A stretch of 64,000 bases of DNA from NCBI RefSeq assembly GCF_018860975.1, contig NZ_JAHKQI010000008.1:373746-437745 (forward strand), written 5' to 3'. Under the pieces are notes generated by a model. It did not search any database. It was given only the letters and a program-made list of their open reading frames with translations, and had not been told where the DNA came from. This DNA comes from Lentibacter algarum. Lineage in GTDB: Bacteria; Pseudomonadota; Alphaproteobacteria; Rhodobacterales; Rhodobacteraceae. Each line of letters begins with the position of its first letter. Position 1 is the first letter of the stretch. The translations under genes and the position numbers were made by a program. Below are positions 56,069 through 64,000 of the stretch, in pieces.

Positions 56069-57090
56069 GTGCCACGCTCAAACCGATCCTCGCCGCCGCT
56101 GCCGAGCGTGCATTAACACCTGAAGAAGCGACAAGTGCATTCACCATCCTGTTTGACGGGGAAGCAACACCCGCCCAGATCGGCGGCTTGTTGATGGCGC
56201 TGCGCACGCGCGGCGAAACGGTTGAAGAATACACCGCCGCCGCCGCGGTGATGCGCGCCAAATGCCATGCAGTAAAGGCACCATCGGGCGCGATGGATAT
56301 CGTCGGCACGGGCGGTGACGGTAAAGGCACGCTCAACATTTCAACCGCAACTGCCTTTGTTGTCGCCGGAGCCGGCGTGCCCGTGGCCAAGCATGGCAAC
56401 CGCAACCTAAGCTCTAAATCAGGCGCAGCTGATGCGTTGGCTGAACTGGGTATCAACGTGATGATCGACGCGCAAGCTGTTGAAAAGGCATTGGAAAAAA
56501 CTGGGATATGCTTTATGATGGCCCCCATGCACCACCCGGCGATGGCGCATGTCGGCCCCGTGCGCAGCGAGCTTGGAACCCGCACAATCTTCAATATCCT
56601 CGGCCCGCTGACAAACCCCGCTGCTGTTAAACGCCAGCTCACAGGTGCTTTCAGCCGTGAGCTGATCCGCCCGATGGCCGAAACGCTGGGCAAACTAGGG
56701 TCCGAACGCGCATGGCTTGTGCATGGCTCGGACGGAACAGATGAACTGGCGATTTCCGGCATCAGCTGGGTCGCCGAACTCAACACCGATGGCTCAGTCT
56801 CAGAGCGCGAGGTGCACCCAGAAGAAGCCGGCCTGCCCGAGCATCCGTTTGCTGATATCGTCGGCGGAACCCCCTCTCAAAACGCGGCGGCGTTCCGGGC
56901 ATTGCTAGGCGGCGAAAGCTCTGCCTACCGCGACGCAGTCTTGCTAAACTCCGCGGCAGCTCTTTACGTGGCTGACAAAACCGATACCTTAAAGGAAGGG
57001 GTCGAGATCGCTGCCGAAAGTATCGACAGCGGTGCGGCCAAAGCCAAAATCACTGCCCTGGCGGCAATCACACAAGAGGCCAGAACATGA
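56065..57090 (+). CDS. trpD: Anthranilate phosphoribosyltransferase
   Basis: A 341-residue enzyme joining anthranilate and PRPP. The PRPP motifs are [31 protein letters not shown] and [12 protein letters not shown], all intact. Its start overlaps trpG and its stop overlaps trpC, both as ATGA, so translation of trpGDC is coupled. Confidence 0.97.
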   Translation: MSATLKPILAAAAERALTPEEATSAFTILFDGEATPAQIGGLLMALRTRGETVEEYTAAAAVMRAKCHAVKAPSGAMDIVGTGGDGKGTLNISTATAFVVAGAGVPVAKHGNRNLSSKSGAADALAELGINVMIDAQAVEKALEKTGICFMMAPMHHPAMAHVGPVRSELGTRTIFNILGPLTNPAAVKRQLTGAFSRELIRPMAETLGKLGSERAWLVHGSDGTDELAISGISWVAELNTDGSVSEREVHPEEAGLPEHPFADIVGGTPSQNAAAFRALLGGESSAYRDAVLLNSAAALYVADKTDTLKEGVEIAAESIDSGAAKAKITALAAITQEART

Positions 57091-57899
57091 GCCCAACCAT
57101 TCTTGAGAAGATCAAAGCCTATAAACTTGACGAAATCGCCGCCGACAAGGCGGCCCGACCGCTTGAAAGCATCGAGGCAGATGCCCGCGCCGCTGGCCCT
57201 GTGCGGCCCTTTGCCGACGCGCTTCATGACGCCTCCCGCGAGGGCTACGGCTTGATCGCAGAGATCAAAAAAGCAAGCCCTTCCAAAGGTTTGATTCGTG
57301 AGGACTTTGACCCGGCTGTGCTTGCCAAAGCATATGAAGACGGCGGCGCCACCTGCCTTTCGGTGCTGACAGACACGCCGAGTTTTCAGGGCGCAAACGA
57401 GTTTTTGGTTGAAGCCCGTGCCGCCTGTGAGTTGCCGGTTTTGCGCAAGGATTTCATGTATGACACCTATCAGGTCGCTCAGGCACGTGCTTTGGGCGCT
57501 GACTGTATCCTGATCATCATGGCTTCGGTCTCTGACGCGCAGGCAAAAGAGCTGGAAGATGCGGCATCAAGCTTTGGCATGGATGCTCTGATCGAAGTTC
57601 ACAACACCGAGGAACTTGAGCGCACCGATCACCTCACCTCACGCCTTCTGGGGATCAACAACCGTGATCTCAACACGTTCGAAACCTCGCTCGACACCAC
57701 GCGAACCCTGTCAAAGCTGGTGCCTGTTGACAAAATGCTGGTGTCAGAAAGCGGATTGAACAGCCCCGAAGATCTGGCAGATATCGCGCGCTATGGAGCG
57801 CGCTGCTTTTTGATTGGTGAGAGCCTGATGCGGCAAGATGATGTTACAGCCGCAACACGAACTTTGCTCGCTAACCCGATGAATGCAGGCGGATTTTAG
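57087..57899 (+). CDS. trpC: Indole-3-glycerol phosphate synthase
   Basis: A 270-residue TIM barrel that cyclises CdRP to indole-3-glycerol phosphate. Catalytic segments: [55 protein letters not shown] and [13 protein letters not shown]. It is a stand-alone trpC without a fused trpF. moaC starts one base after its stop. Confidence 0.97.
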   Translation: MSPTILEKIKAYKLDEIAADKAARPLESIEADARAAGPVRPFADALHDASREGYGLIAEIKKASPSKGLIREDFDPAVLAKAYEDGGATCLSVLTDTPSFQGANEFLVEARAACELPVLRKDFMYDTYQVAQARALGADCILIIMASVSDAQAKELEDAASSFGMDALIEVHNTEELERTDHLTSRLLGINNRDLNTFETSLDTTRTLSKLVPVDKMLVSESGLNSPEDLADIARYGARCFLIGESLMRQDDVTAATRTLLANPMNAGGF

Positions 57900-57900
57900 C

Positions 57901-58377
57901 ATGCCCGAACTGACGCACTTTGACGCGGCAGGCAATGCGCAAATGGTTGACGTATCCGAGAAACCGAGCACTGCGCGTATCGCTATGGCGCATGGCTTTG
58001 TGCGTATGAACGCCGAAACACTGGCGATGATCACCGAGAACCGCGCGAAAAAGGGCGATGTCTTGGCCGTTGCTCAACTTGCAGGGATCATGGGGGCAAA
58101 AGAAACGTCCAGCCTCATTCCTTTGTGTCATCCTCTGGCGATCAGCAAAGTAACAGTTGATCTTTCCCCCGACGTAAACTTGCCCGGAGTTCGTATTGAA
58201 GCCACCGTCAAAACCACGGGTCAGACCGGAGTCGAAATGGAGGCGCTTACAGCCGCTTCCATTGCCGGATTGACGGTGTATGATATGGTGAAAGCCGTTG
58301 ATAAGACGATGGAAATCGGCGGTGTTAAGGTTACGCTCAAAGACGGCGGCAAGTCAGGTCGCTTTGAAGCCGAATGA
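57901..58377 (+). CDS. moaC: Cyclic pyranopterin monophosphate synthase MoaC
   Basis: A 158-residue molybdenum cofactor enzyme that, after MoaA, forms the cyclic pyranopterin. [40 protein letters not shown]-type residues and [10 protein letters not shown] at the end are conserved. Start at 57901. It is coupled to trpC upstream and to moeA downstream (ATGA overlap), so molybdenum cofactor genes ride on the trp transcript, a known arrangement in alphaproteobacteria. Confidence 0.95.
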   Translation: MPELTHFDAAGNAQMVDVSEKPSTARIAMAHGFVRMNAETLAMITENRAKKGDVLAVAQLAGIMGAKETSSLIPLCHPLAISKVTVDLSPDVNLPGVRIEATVKTTGQTGVEMEALTAASIAGLTVYDMVKAVDKTMEIGGVKVTLKDGGKSGRFEAE

Positions 58378-59546
58378 TCACAGTTAACGACGCACTCACC
58401 GAGCTTTTTGCCCTCGCTCCTGCGCCGGAGGTCGAGTATGTGCCGCTCGCGCTTGCCGCGGGACGCAGCTTGCTAAAACCGGTGTATGCAAGGTTAACGC
58501 AGCCCCCGTTTGATGCCTCCTCGATGGATGGCTACGCGATCAAGCGCATTGAGGCAGACTTGCATGCGCAGTTCAAAGTGGTCGGAGAATCTGCTGCCGG
58601 CCACGGCTTTGAAGGCGTGCTCGGCGCCGGACAAGCGGTGCGGATTTTCACCGGCGCACCCTTGCCCCAAGGCGCCGATCTTGTTGTTATTCAAGAAGAA
58701 GTCGAGCTCCGGGGTAAAGTCATCACCTTGCTTGAAGAGCAATCGGGCAAATCAAACATTCGCCCTGCCGGGCAGGACTTTGCTAAAGGAGACGAGATCT
58801 CTGCGCCGCGCAGGCTCGGCCCCAATGACATTGCGCTGTTGGCCTCGATGAACATTGCCGAGGTGCCTGTTGCGCGCAAACCAGTGGTGGCGCTCATCTC
58901 GACGGGTGATGAGCTGGTGATGCCCGGAGAAACACCTAAAGCAGGGCAAATCATCGCCTCAAACACCTACGGGCTGAAGGCCTTGCTTGAAGCAAACGGC
59001 GCGCAGGTGCGGGTTCTGCCAATCGCGCGCGACACGCCTTCAAGCCTGCAAACAGTGTTCGGGCTGGCGCAAGACGCCGACATTATCGTGACCATCGGCG
59101 GAGCGTCTGTGGGCGATCATGACTTGGTCGGCGCAGTTGCGGCCGAGCTTGGGCTCGAGCGAAGCTTCTACAAAGTCGCCATGCGGCCTGGCAAACCGCT
59201 TATGGCTGGAAAACTTGGGAACTCCGTGATGATCGGGCTGCCAGGAAACCCCGTCTCAGCAATGGTTTGCGGGCATGTCTTCTTGCTGCCGATGCTGCGT
59301 GCCAGCCTTGGGTTTGCGCCACAAGCCGCTGTCCTGCACAGCGCAGCACTTGCAGGCCCGCTGCAAGCCAACGGCCCACGCGAACACTACATGCGAGCGC
59401 AAGTGTCTGAGGGCACCATTGCCCCGCATCCCCGTCAGGATAGCGCGCTTTTAAGCGTGTTAAACCAGACCAACGCCCTACTCGTGCGCCCGCCAAACGC
59501 CTCCGCACTAAAGGCCGGCGACATGGTTAATTACATTCTACTTTAA
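58374..59546 (+). CDS. moeA: Molybdopterin molybdenumtransferase MoeA
   Basis: A 390-residue enzyme that inserts molybdate into adenylylated molybdopterin. Conserved stretches: [91 protein letters not shown]-type motif and [14 protein letters not shown]. All four domains appear present. It ends the trpGDC-moaC-moeA run; lexA follows with its own promoter. Confidence 0.95.
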   Translation: MITVNDALTELFALAPAPEVEYVPLALAAGRSLLKPVYARLTQPPFDASSMDGYAIKRIEADLHAQFKVVGESAAGHGFEGVLGAGQAVRIFTGAPLPQGADLVVIQEEVELRGKVITLLEEQSGKSNIRPAGQDFAKGDEISAPRRLGPNDIALLASMNIAEVPVARKPVVALISTGDELVMPGETPKAGQIIASNTYGLKALLEANGAQVRVLPIARDTPSSLQTVFGLAQDADIIVTIGGASVGDHDLVGAVAAELGLERSFYKVAMRPGKPLMAGKLGNSVMIGLPGNPVSAMVCGHVFLLPMLRASLGFAPQAAVLHSAALAGPLQANGPREHYMRAQVSEGTIAPHPRQDSALLSVLNQTNALLVRPPNASALKAGDMVNYILL

Positions 59547-59627
59547 GCATTCCTTCATTTATCTGCTGTTTGGTAAACCGCCTCTGCACCTGCGTCGTCA
59601 GAATGCTCGCAAGTGGTGAAGATAAAG

Positions 59628-59656
59628 TTGACACAAAAAGTGAACATGTGTAGAAC
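59628..59656 (+). promoter_or_regulatory. lexA promoter with SOS box
   Basis: TTGACA (59628-59633) is followed after 17 bases by TAGAAC (59651-59656), a plausible -35/-10 pair. The alphaproteobacterial SOS box GAAC-N7-GAAC (59642-59656) overlaps the spacer and -10 box. A further GAAC lies 8 bases later. This is what autorepression by LexA needs. Confidence 0.8.
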
Positions 59657-59690
59657 GGACGCAAGAACAAAACCAGAGAGGACAGTGCGG

Positions 59691-60386
59691 ATGCTCACCA
59701 GAAAACAGCTTGATCTGCTCCAATTCATCAACAAACGTCTTCAAAAAGACGGGGTTCCGCCCAGCTTTGACGAGATGAAAGAAGCGCTCGATCTGCGCTC
59801 CAAATCGGGCATTCACCGCTTGATCACCGCACTCGAAGAACGCGGGTTTATCCGCCGGCTTGCGCACCGCGCACGGGCTATCGAGATCGTAAAGCTACCT
59901 GAGAGCCTCGGCGGAGCGCCATCGGGTTTCACCCCCAAAGTGATAGAGGGCGACAGGCCCGACAGCCGCCCTGATGGCGCACAGAACTTAAGTCATGTCG
60001 CTGCGGTTGAACTGCCTGTTATGGGCCGTATCGCCGCTGGCGTACCGATTGCCGCGATCAGCGAAGTTTCACACAATGTTGCCGTCCCAACCAGCATGAT
60101 GCGCAACGGCGGTGAGCACTATGCACTTGAAGTAAAAGGCGATTCGATGATCGACGCCGGGATTAACAATGGTGATGTCGTTGTGATCCGTGAGACGAGC
60201 ACCGCCGAAAGCGGCGATATCGTCGTGGCGCTGATTGAAGATCAGGAAGCCACGCTCAAACGCTTTTTCAGGCGCGGCAATGCCATCGCTTTGGAGGCGG
60301 CTAACCCGGCCTACGAAACCCGCGTCTTCCCGGAAGATAAGGTTAAAGTGCAAGGCCGCCTCGTCGGCTTGATCCGCAGTTACTAA
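59691..60386 (+). CDS. lexA: SOS response repressor LexA
   Basis: A 231-residue repressor. The N-terminal winged helix (residues 1-65) contains [19 protein letters not shown]. The self-cleavage site is Ala116-Gly117 in GRIAAGVP, the catalytic Ser152 is in GDSMIDAG and Lys190 in EATLKRFF. The Ala/Gly-rich linker is longer than in enteric LexA, as in other alphaproteobacteria. Start at 59691 ([13 protein letters not shown]). The SOS box upstream shows autorepression. It overlaps the convergent comEC stop by four bases. Confidence 0.97.
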   Translation: MLTRKQLDLLQFINKRLQKDGVPPSFDEMKEALDLRSKSGIHRLITALEERGFIRRLAHRARAIEIVKLPESLGGAPSGFTPKVIEGDRPDSRPDGAQNLSHVAAVELPVMGRIAAGVPIAAISEVSHNVAVPTSMMRNGGEHYALEVKGDSMIDAGINNGDVVVIRETSTAESGDIVVALIEDQEATLKRFFRRGNAIALEAANPAYETRVFPEDKVKVQGRLVGLIRSY

Positions 60387-62404
60387 GGCGCTGTTAGGTT
60401 CCACAAGCGGCGGCCCGTCACCGTGCGGGCCGTGGTTTCTGTTAGCTTGTCGCCATGCAACCGCAACGCCACAGCACCAGACACTGCAAGGCTGTTCAAG
60501 TCATAGACTTTGCAAGGCAAATTGCCGGTTATCTCCGCGGTCTTGGCCGCGACGACAAGTATCTCGCCGCGCGCACAGTTCAAATCGGCCATGTCACGCT
60601 TGCGCCAGACGTGCCGGAATACCACCGGCCCCAGAACCGCCCCGCCTTCCCAGCCATTCGCAGCAGTTTGCTGGTCACGCGCGTCGCCGTCGTTTTCAAG
60701 CCAGTTCGACGCCGCAAAACCGCTGCCTTTGAACTTGCTCAAGACCCGCCCGTCAGCTGCCATGACCCCCACGAGCTTTGCGTCAGCAGAGATGAGAACT
60801 TCCGGCCGCGTGGTCTGGTTCCAGAGACCGAAACCCGCGAGCACGGGCACCAGACCGACAAGCCGCAACCTCCCTTGCCAAAGCGCAAAAAGCAAAGCCC
60901 CGAGGGCCAGAATGACCAGCACCAACGGCTCGGGGCTGACAACAGTGCCGCGTGCGCCCTCAAGCCCTGAGATCAGGCTCGCAACCCCCAGGATCCAGAC
61001 AATCCCCTGTTCCATGATCCAGAACCCGATGGCCGAAAGCCCGAGCGGCCAGAGGAGCAACGCCAGCACCGCCGAGGGAATGACAACAACTCCCATAAGC
61101 GGCACTGCAAGCAGGTTGGCCAGCAACCCGTAGTGTGCGAACTGGTTGAAATGCGCAGCGGCAACCGGCGCTGTTGCAAGCCCCGCCACAAGCGAAGAGA
61201 CAAACACAGTCGATACCGGCCTCAGCCAGCGTGGGCCAAGCAACTGCCGGTGATCGCGAAAGGCGGCAAAGACACAGACCAGTGCCGTTGTCGCGGCAAA
61301 TGACATCTGAAACCCGGGGCCAAGCAAGGCCTCGGGGCGCAATGCCAGCACGAGAAGCGCCGCTGTCGCCACGGCGCGCAAACTGAACACCCGCCGCTCG
61401 AACATCACGGCTCCGAGCGCAACTGTGGCCATGATAAAGGCGCGCTCGGTCGCCACGTTGCCGCCCGACAACAGCAGGTAGAAAAAAGACGCAACAAGCG
61501 CGACTGCCGCGGCAAGTTTGCGCGTTGGCAGGCGGTTTCGTGTGATGGGCACAAGCAGCAACACATAGCGCATTGCCGCAAAGACAACCCCTGTGAGCAA
61601 CCCCATGTGCAAACCGGAAATCGCCAGTAAATGCGCAAGATTTGTGCGTCTAAGAGACGTTACAGTCTCTTGCGACATCGCAGAACGGTCGCCCGTCATG
61701 ATTGCTGCGGCAAATGCTCCGTTTTCGCCTGCAATCTGGGCGCGGACAAAATCCGCAAACCGGTGCCTGATCTGCAAGATCGGCTTGTTCTGTCCGGCCG
61801 GTTCAAGCAACATAAGTGGCGTGCGCGTATATCCGACAGCGCCGAGGCCGAGAAACCAGGCATGGCGCTGAAAGTCGAAGCCATGCGGCTCAACCGGGCC
61901 AGACGGCGCCGAAAGCAAGGCTGTGAGCATCACTGTGCTTCCAGGACGCACCCAGGCTTCCTCTTCCGCACGGCTGAGCGACACGCGCACTCTCTTTGGG
62001 GTTTTGTCAGGCGCCATTCGCTCGAGCACGGTTTGATCAAGCATCAACCGAAGCGAGCCCCGCGAAGAGCGATCAACCTTGATGATACGCCCCTGCACTG
62101 CTCCGTAGTAGCGAAACTCCAACACCGGCCCTGCAACACGGTGCGCATGCAAGCCCGCAACGAGGAAGCCTCCGGTCACCAGAACCAGCAACCAGACAAG
62201 CGGCGCATAGACAGAACGCCAGAGCAGCAGCAACAGAGCAGACACCGCACAGACTGCGCCCATAAAGGCAAAAACTTGCAACTGAGGCTCAAACTTGAGC
62301 GAAAAATATGTGCCGATGCCCAAAGCAAAACACACCGGAGCCCACGGATAAAGGTGTCCGCGCTGGCCAAGCAAGATGTGCTCAAGAGCACGAGCTGGTT
62401 GCAT
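60383..62404 (-). CDS. comEC: ComEC/Rec2 family competence channel protein
   Basis: A 673-residue multipass membrane protein. Early hydrophobic helices (about residues 20-90) are followed by an OB-like DUF4131 region, then the competence domain with [18 protein letters not shown] and [15 protein letters not shown]. It would form the inner-membrane channel for single-stranded DNA in natural transformation. The metallo-beta-lactamase domain with HxHxDH is absent; the C-terminus is a shorter soluble part, a form common in alphaproteobacteria. It is divergent from gltX and convergent with lexA. Confidence 0.92.
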   Translation of the reverse strand: MQPARALEHILLGQRGHLYPWAPVCFALGIGTYFSLKFEPQLQVFAFMGAVCAVSALLLLLWRSVYAPLVWLLVLVTGGFLVAGLHAHRVAGPVLEFRYYGAVQGRIIKVDRSSRGSLRLMLDQTVLERMAPDKTPKRVRVSLSRAEEEAWVRPGSTVMLTALLSAPSGPVEPHGFDFQRHAWFLGLGAVGYTRTPLMLLEPAGQNKPILQIRHRFADFVRAQIAGENGAFAAAIMTGDRSAMSQETVTSLRRTNLAHLLAISGLHMGLLTGVVFAAMRYVLLLVPITRNRLPTRKLAAAVALVASFFYLLLSGGNVATERAFIMATVALGAVMFERRVFSLRAVATAALLVLALRPEALLGPGFQMSFAATTALVCVFAAFRDHRQLLGPRWLRPVSTVFVSSLVAGLATAPVAAAHFNQFAHYGLLANLLAVPLMGVVVIPSAVLALLLWPLGLSAIGFWIMEQGIVWILGVASLISGLEGARGTVVSPEPLVLVILALGALLFALWQGRLRLVGLVPVLAGFGLWNQTTRPEVLISADAKLVGVMAADGRVLSKFKGSGFAASNWLENDGDARDQQTAANGWEGGAVLGPVVFRHVWRKRDMADLNCARGEILVVAAKTAEITGNLPCKVYDLNSLAVSGAVALRLHGDKLTETTARTVTGRRLWNLTAP

Positions 62405-62458
62405 GCCTTGTCCTTATGGCCCGAGAAAGTTAGACAGACCCAAATCCTAACCAATCTT

Positions 62459-62477
62459 TGGTTACTGAAAGGTTAAC
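62459..62477 (+). promoter_or_regulatory. 19-base element shared with the olsB promoter
   Basis: TGGTTACTGAAAGGTTAAC, 7 bases before the gltX ATG, matches the minus strand of 23289-23271 at 18 of 19. Its reverse strand reads TTAACCTTTCAGTAACC, close to the CtrA box TTAA-N7-TTAACC (one mismatch). Confidence 0.4.
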
Positions 62478-62483
62478 TCTCCT

Positions 62484-63884
62484 ATGTCCCAGCAAGTTGT
62501 CACCCGTATCGCGCCTTCTCCGACGGGGTATATGCACATCGGAACCGCCCGCACGGCGTTGTTCAACTGGCTTTATGCCCGGGGTCGCGGCGGCAAGTTT
62601 CTGCTGCGCATTGAAGACACCGACCGCGAGCGCTCGTCACCCGAAGCTAAAGATGCGATCTTGAAGGGCATGGATTGGCTCGGGCTTGATTTTGACGGTG
62701 AGGCCGTAAGCCAGTTTGCCCGCGCCGACCGCCACGCCGAAATCGCGTTGCAACTGCTGGCTGAGGGCAAGGCCTACAAATGTTTTGCCACGCAAGACGA
62801 GATCGCAGCTTTTCGTGACGCCGCCAAGGCCGAGGGCAAAAGCACGCTCTATCACTCGCCGTGGCGCGATGCCGACGAGAGCACCTACCCTGACGCGCCC
62901 TATGTCGTGCGCATTAAAGCGCCGCGCGAAGGCACGACAGTTATCGCTGACGAAGTGCAGGGCGATGTCAAAATCAAAAACAACACCCTTGATGACATGA
63001 TTCTGCTGCGCTCTGACGGCACGCCTGTCTATATGCTGGCCGTGGTGGTTGATGATCACGACATGGGCATCACCCACGTCATCCGCGGCGATGACCACCT
63101 CAACAATGCCGCACGTCAGATGTTGATCTATCAAGGTATGGGCTGGCCCCTGCCCGTCTACGCGCATATCCCGCTGATCTTCGGCCCGGATGGCAAGAAA
63201 CTGTCTAAGCGTCACGGCGCGACAGGCGTTGAGGAATACCAGCTTATGGGCTATCCGGCCTCGGGCATGCGCAACTACCTTGCCCGCCTTGGCTGGAGTC
63301 ACGGTGATGACGAGTTCTTCAGCGATGCCCAAGCGCAGGAGTGGTTTGATCTCAGCGGCATCGGCAAGTCACCGTCGCGGTTTGACTTCAAGAAACTCGC
63401 CAACATATGCGGCCAGCAAATCGCCGCAACGCCTGACGCTGCGTTGCAGCAGGAACTGAGCATCTATCTGGAGGCCAGTAAACAACCGGCCCTAACTGAC
63501 GCGAGGTCACAACTGTTTGAGAAGGCCATGCCTGTGCTCAAGGAACGCGCCAAAACCTATCAAGAACTCTTAGAGAAAGCGCAATTTATCATCGCCGAAC
63601 GGCCAATCATCTGCGATGAAAAGGCCGAGGCTGCGCTCGATATTGTATCCCGTGGTATGCTGAAAGAATTGACGCCGCACCTGCAAACTGTTAGCTGGGT
63701 GCGAGCAGAACTTGAGCAGTGTCTCAACGCCTTTGCAGAGGCGCAAGATACCAAGTTTGGAAAACTAGCAGCGCCCCTCAGAGCAGCACTTGCCGGACGC
63801 GCAGCAACCCCCAGTGTCTTTGATATGATGCTGGTGCTTGGGCGAGATGAGAGCATTGCCCGACTGAAAGACGTAGCGGCGTGA
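62484..63884 (+). CDS. gltX: Glutamyl-tRNA synthetase
   Basis: A 466-residue class I synthetase. The HIGH motif is HIGT in [19 protein letters not shown], and the KMSKS motif is KLSKR in [14 protein letters not shown]. Length fits the usual discriminating or non-discriminating bacterial GltX; charging of tRNA-Gln cannot be judged. Start at 62484 ([15 protein letters not shown]) with CTCTCCT upstream, so no strong SD. The shared 19-base element lies directly before it. Confidence 0.96.
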   Translation: MSQQVVTRIAPSPTGYMHIGTARTALFNWLYARGRGGKFLLRIEDTDRERSSPEAKDAILKGMDWLGLDFDGEAVSQFARADRHAEIALQLLAEGKAYKCFATQDEIAAFRDAAKAEGKSTLYHSPWRDADESTYPDAPYVVRIKAPREGTTVIADEVQGDVKIKNNTLDDMILLRSDGTPVYMLAVVVDDHDMGITHVIRGDDHLNNAARQMLIYQGMGWPLPVYAHIPLIFGPDGKKLSKRHGATGVEEYQLMGYPASGMRNYLARLGWSHGDDEFFSDAQAQEWFDLSGIGKSPSRFDFKKLANICGQQIAATPDAALQQELSIYLEASKQPALTDARSQLFEKAMPVLKERAKTYQELLEKAQFIIAERPIICDEKAEAALDIVSRGMLKELTPHLQTVSWVRAELEQCLNAFAEAQDTKFGKLAAPLRAALAGRAATPSVFDMMLVLGRDESIARLKDVAA

Positions 63885-63976
63885 GGGCATTAACCACTCC
63901 TCAAGGCTGATCAAATAGGACTGCATAGAAACAGCGCAAGGCGATCCGCGCCAAGGGCTTTGGAGGAAGTGAAACC

Positions 63977-64000
63977 ATGACCAAATCTACCAAAAACGCG
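63977..64000 (+). CDS. First codons of a gene downstream of gltX (possibly citrate synthase)
   Basis: ATG at 63977 follows GGAGGAAG at good distance, and eight codons (MTKSTKNA) are visible before the window ends. In Rhodobacteraceae citrate synthase gltA commonly follows gltX and starts in a similar way, but eight residues cannot prove this. Confidence 0.45.

Overview
The window looks like chromosomal DNA of an alphaproteobacterium of the Rhodobacteraceae (Roseobacter group). The sequence supports this through a ChpT histidine phosphotransferase (CtrA pathway), ornithine-lipid genes olsB-olsA, a monomeric NADP isocitrate dehydrogenase, an SOS box of the alphaproteobacterial form GAAC-N7-GAAC before lexA, a ribosomal protein L21 with a long Ala/Lys-rich tail and helix-hairpin-helix domain, a DUF6356 protein, and short repeats built on TTTTCTTGG-N3-AAATATCCC that sit just after stop codons. 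It is gene dense, about 57-60% GC by eye, and has no gene-free gap over 300 bases. I see no rRNA, tRNA, CRISPR array, insertion sequence or phage gene.

Layout. 1-7200: end of icd, a class II amidotransferase with a DUF6356 protein, an Lrp/AsnC regulator with an SMR exporter, then a beta-hydroxyacid dehydrogenase and a penicillin-acylase family hydrolase bracketed by an inverted pair of 67-base repeats. 7200-20000: acetyltransferase, mfd, a membrane protein, hemB, a YSC84 lipoprotein, gyrA, an unknown anchored protein, an M32 carboxypeptidase and heme A synthase ctaA. 20100-24120: trmJ-like methyltransferase, a ThiE/TenI-like protein, olsBA, a 59-residue DUF3553 protein and chpT. 24117-29231: leftward cluster rplU-rpmA / acetyltransferase-obgE-proB-proA. 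29471-37000: small lipoprotein, DUF2059 protein, dgkA, a guanidinium exporter (gdx) under a guanidine-II riboswitch, glpD-glpK, rlmE and ppx. 37048-41482: a PhoX-type phosphatase with a Pho box, then a one-carbon cluster (small conserved protein, metF, methyl-THF:cobalamin methyltransferase) that probably serves a split methionine synthase. 41572-48165: glk, DUF192 protein, double cold-shock protein, pdxH, fabI, two LysE exporters, gpt and an aminotransferase. 48229-64000: ppiD, trpE, rluE-like, a stand-alone caspase-like protease, a YibQ-type deacetylase-like protein, trpGDC-moaC-moeA, lexA, comEC, gltX and the first codons of another gene.

Most genes are housekeeping. Points of interest: the guanidine-II riboswitch before gdx; the caspase-like gene lodged between the two halves of the trp region, with a TGCA motif array upstream; tandem 12- or 15-base triplications at three gene ends; the inverted 67-base double-hairpin repeats; a possible pseudoknot between hemB and the YSC84 gene; and a 19-base element shared by the olsB and gltX promoters with a CtrA-like pattern.
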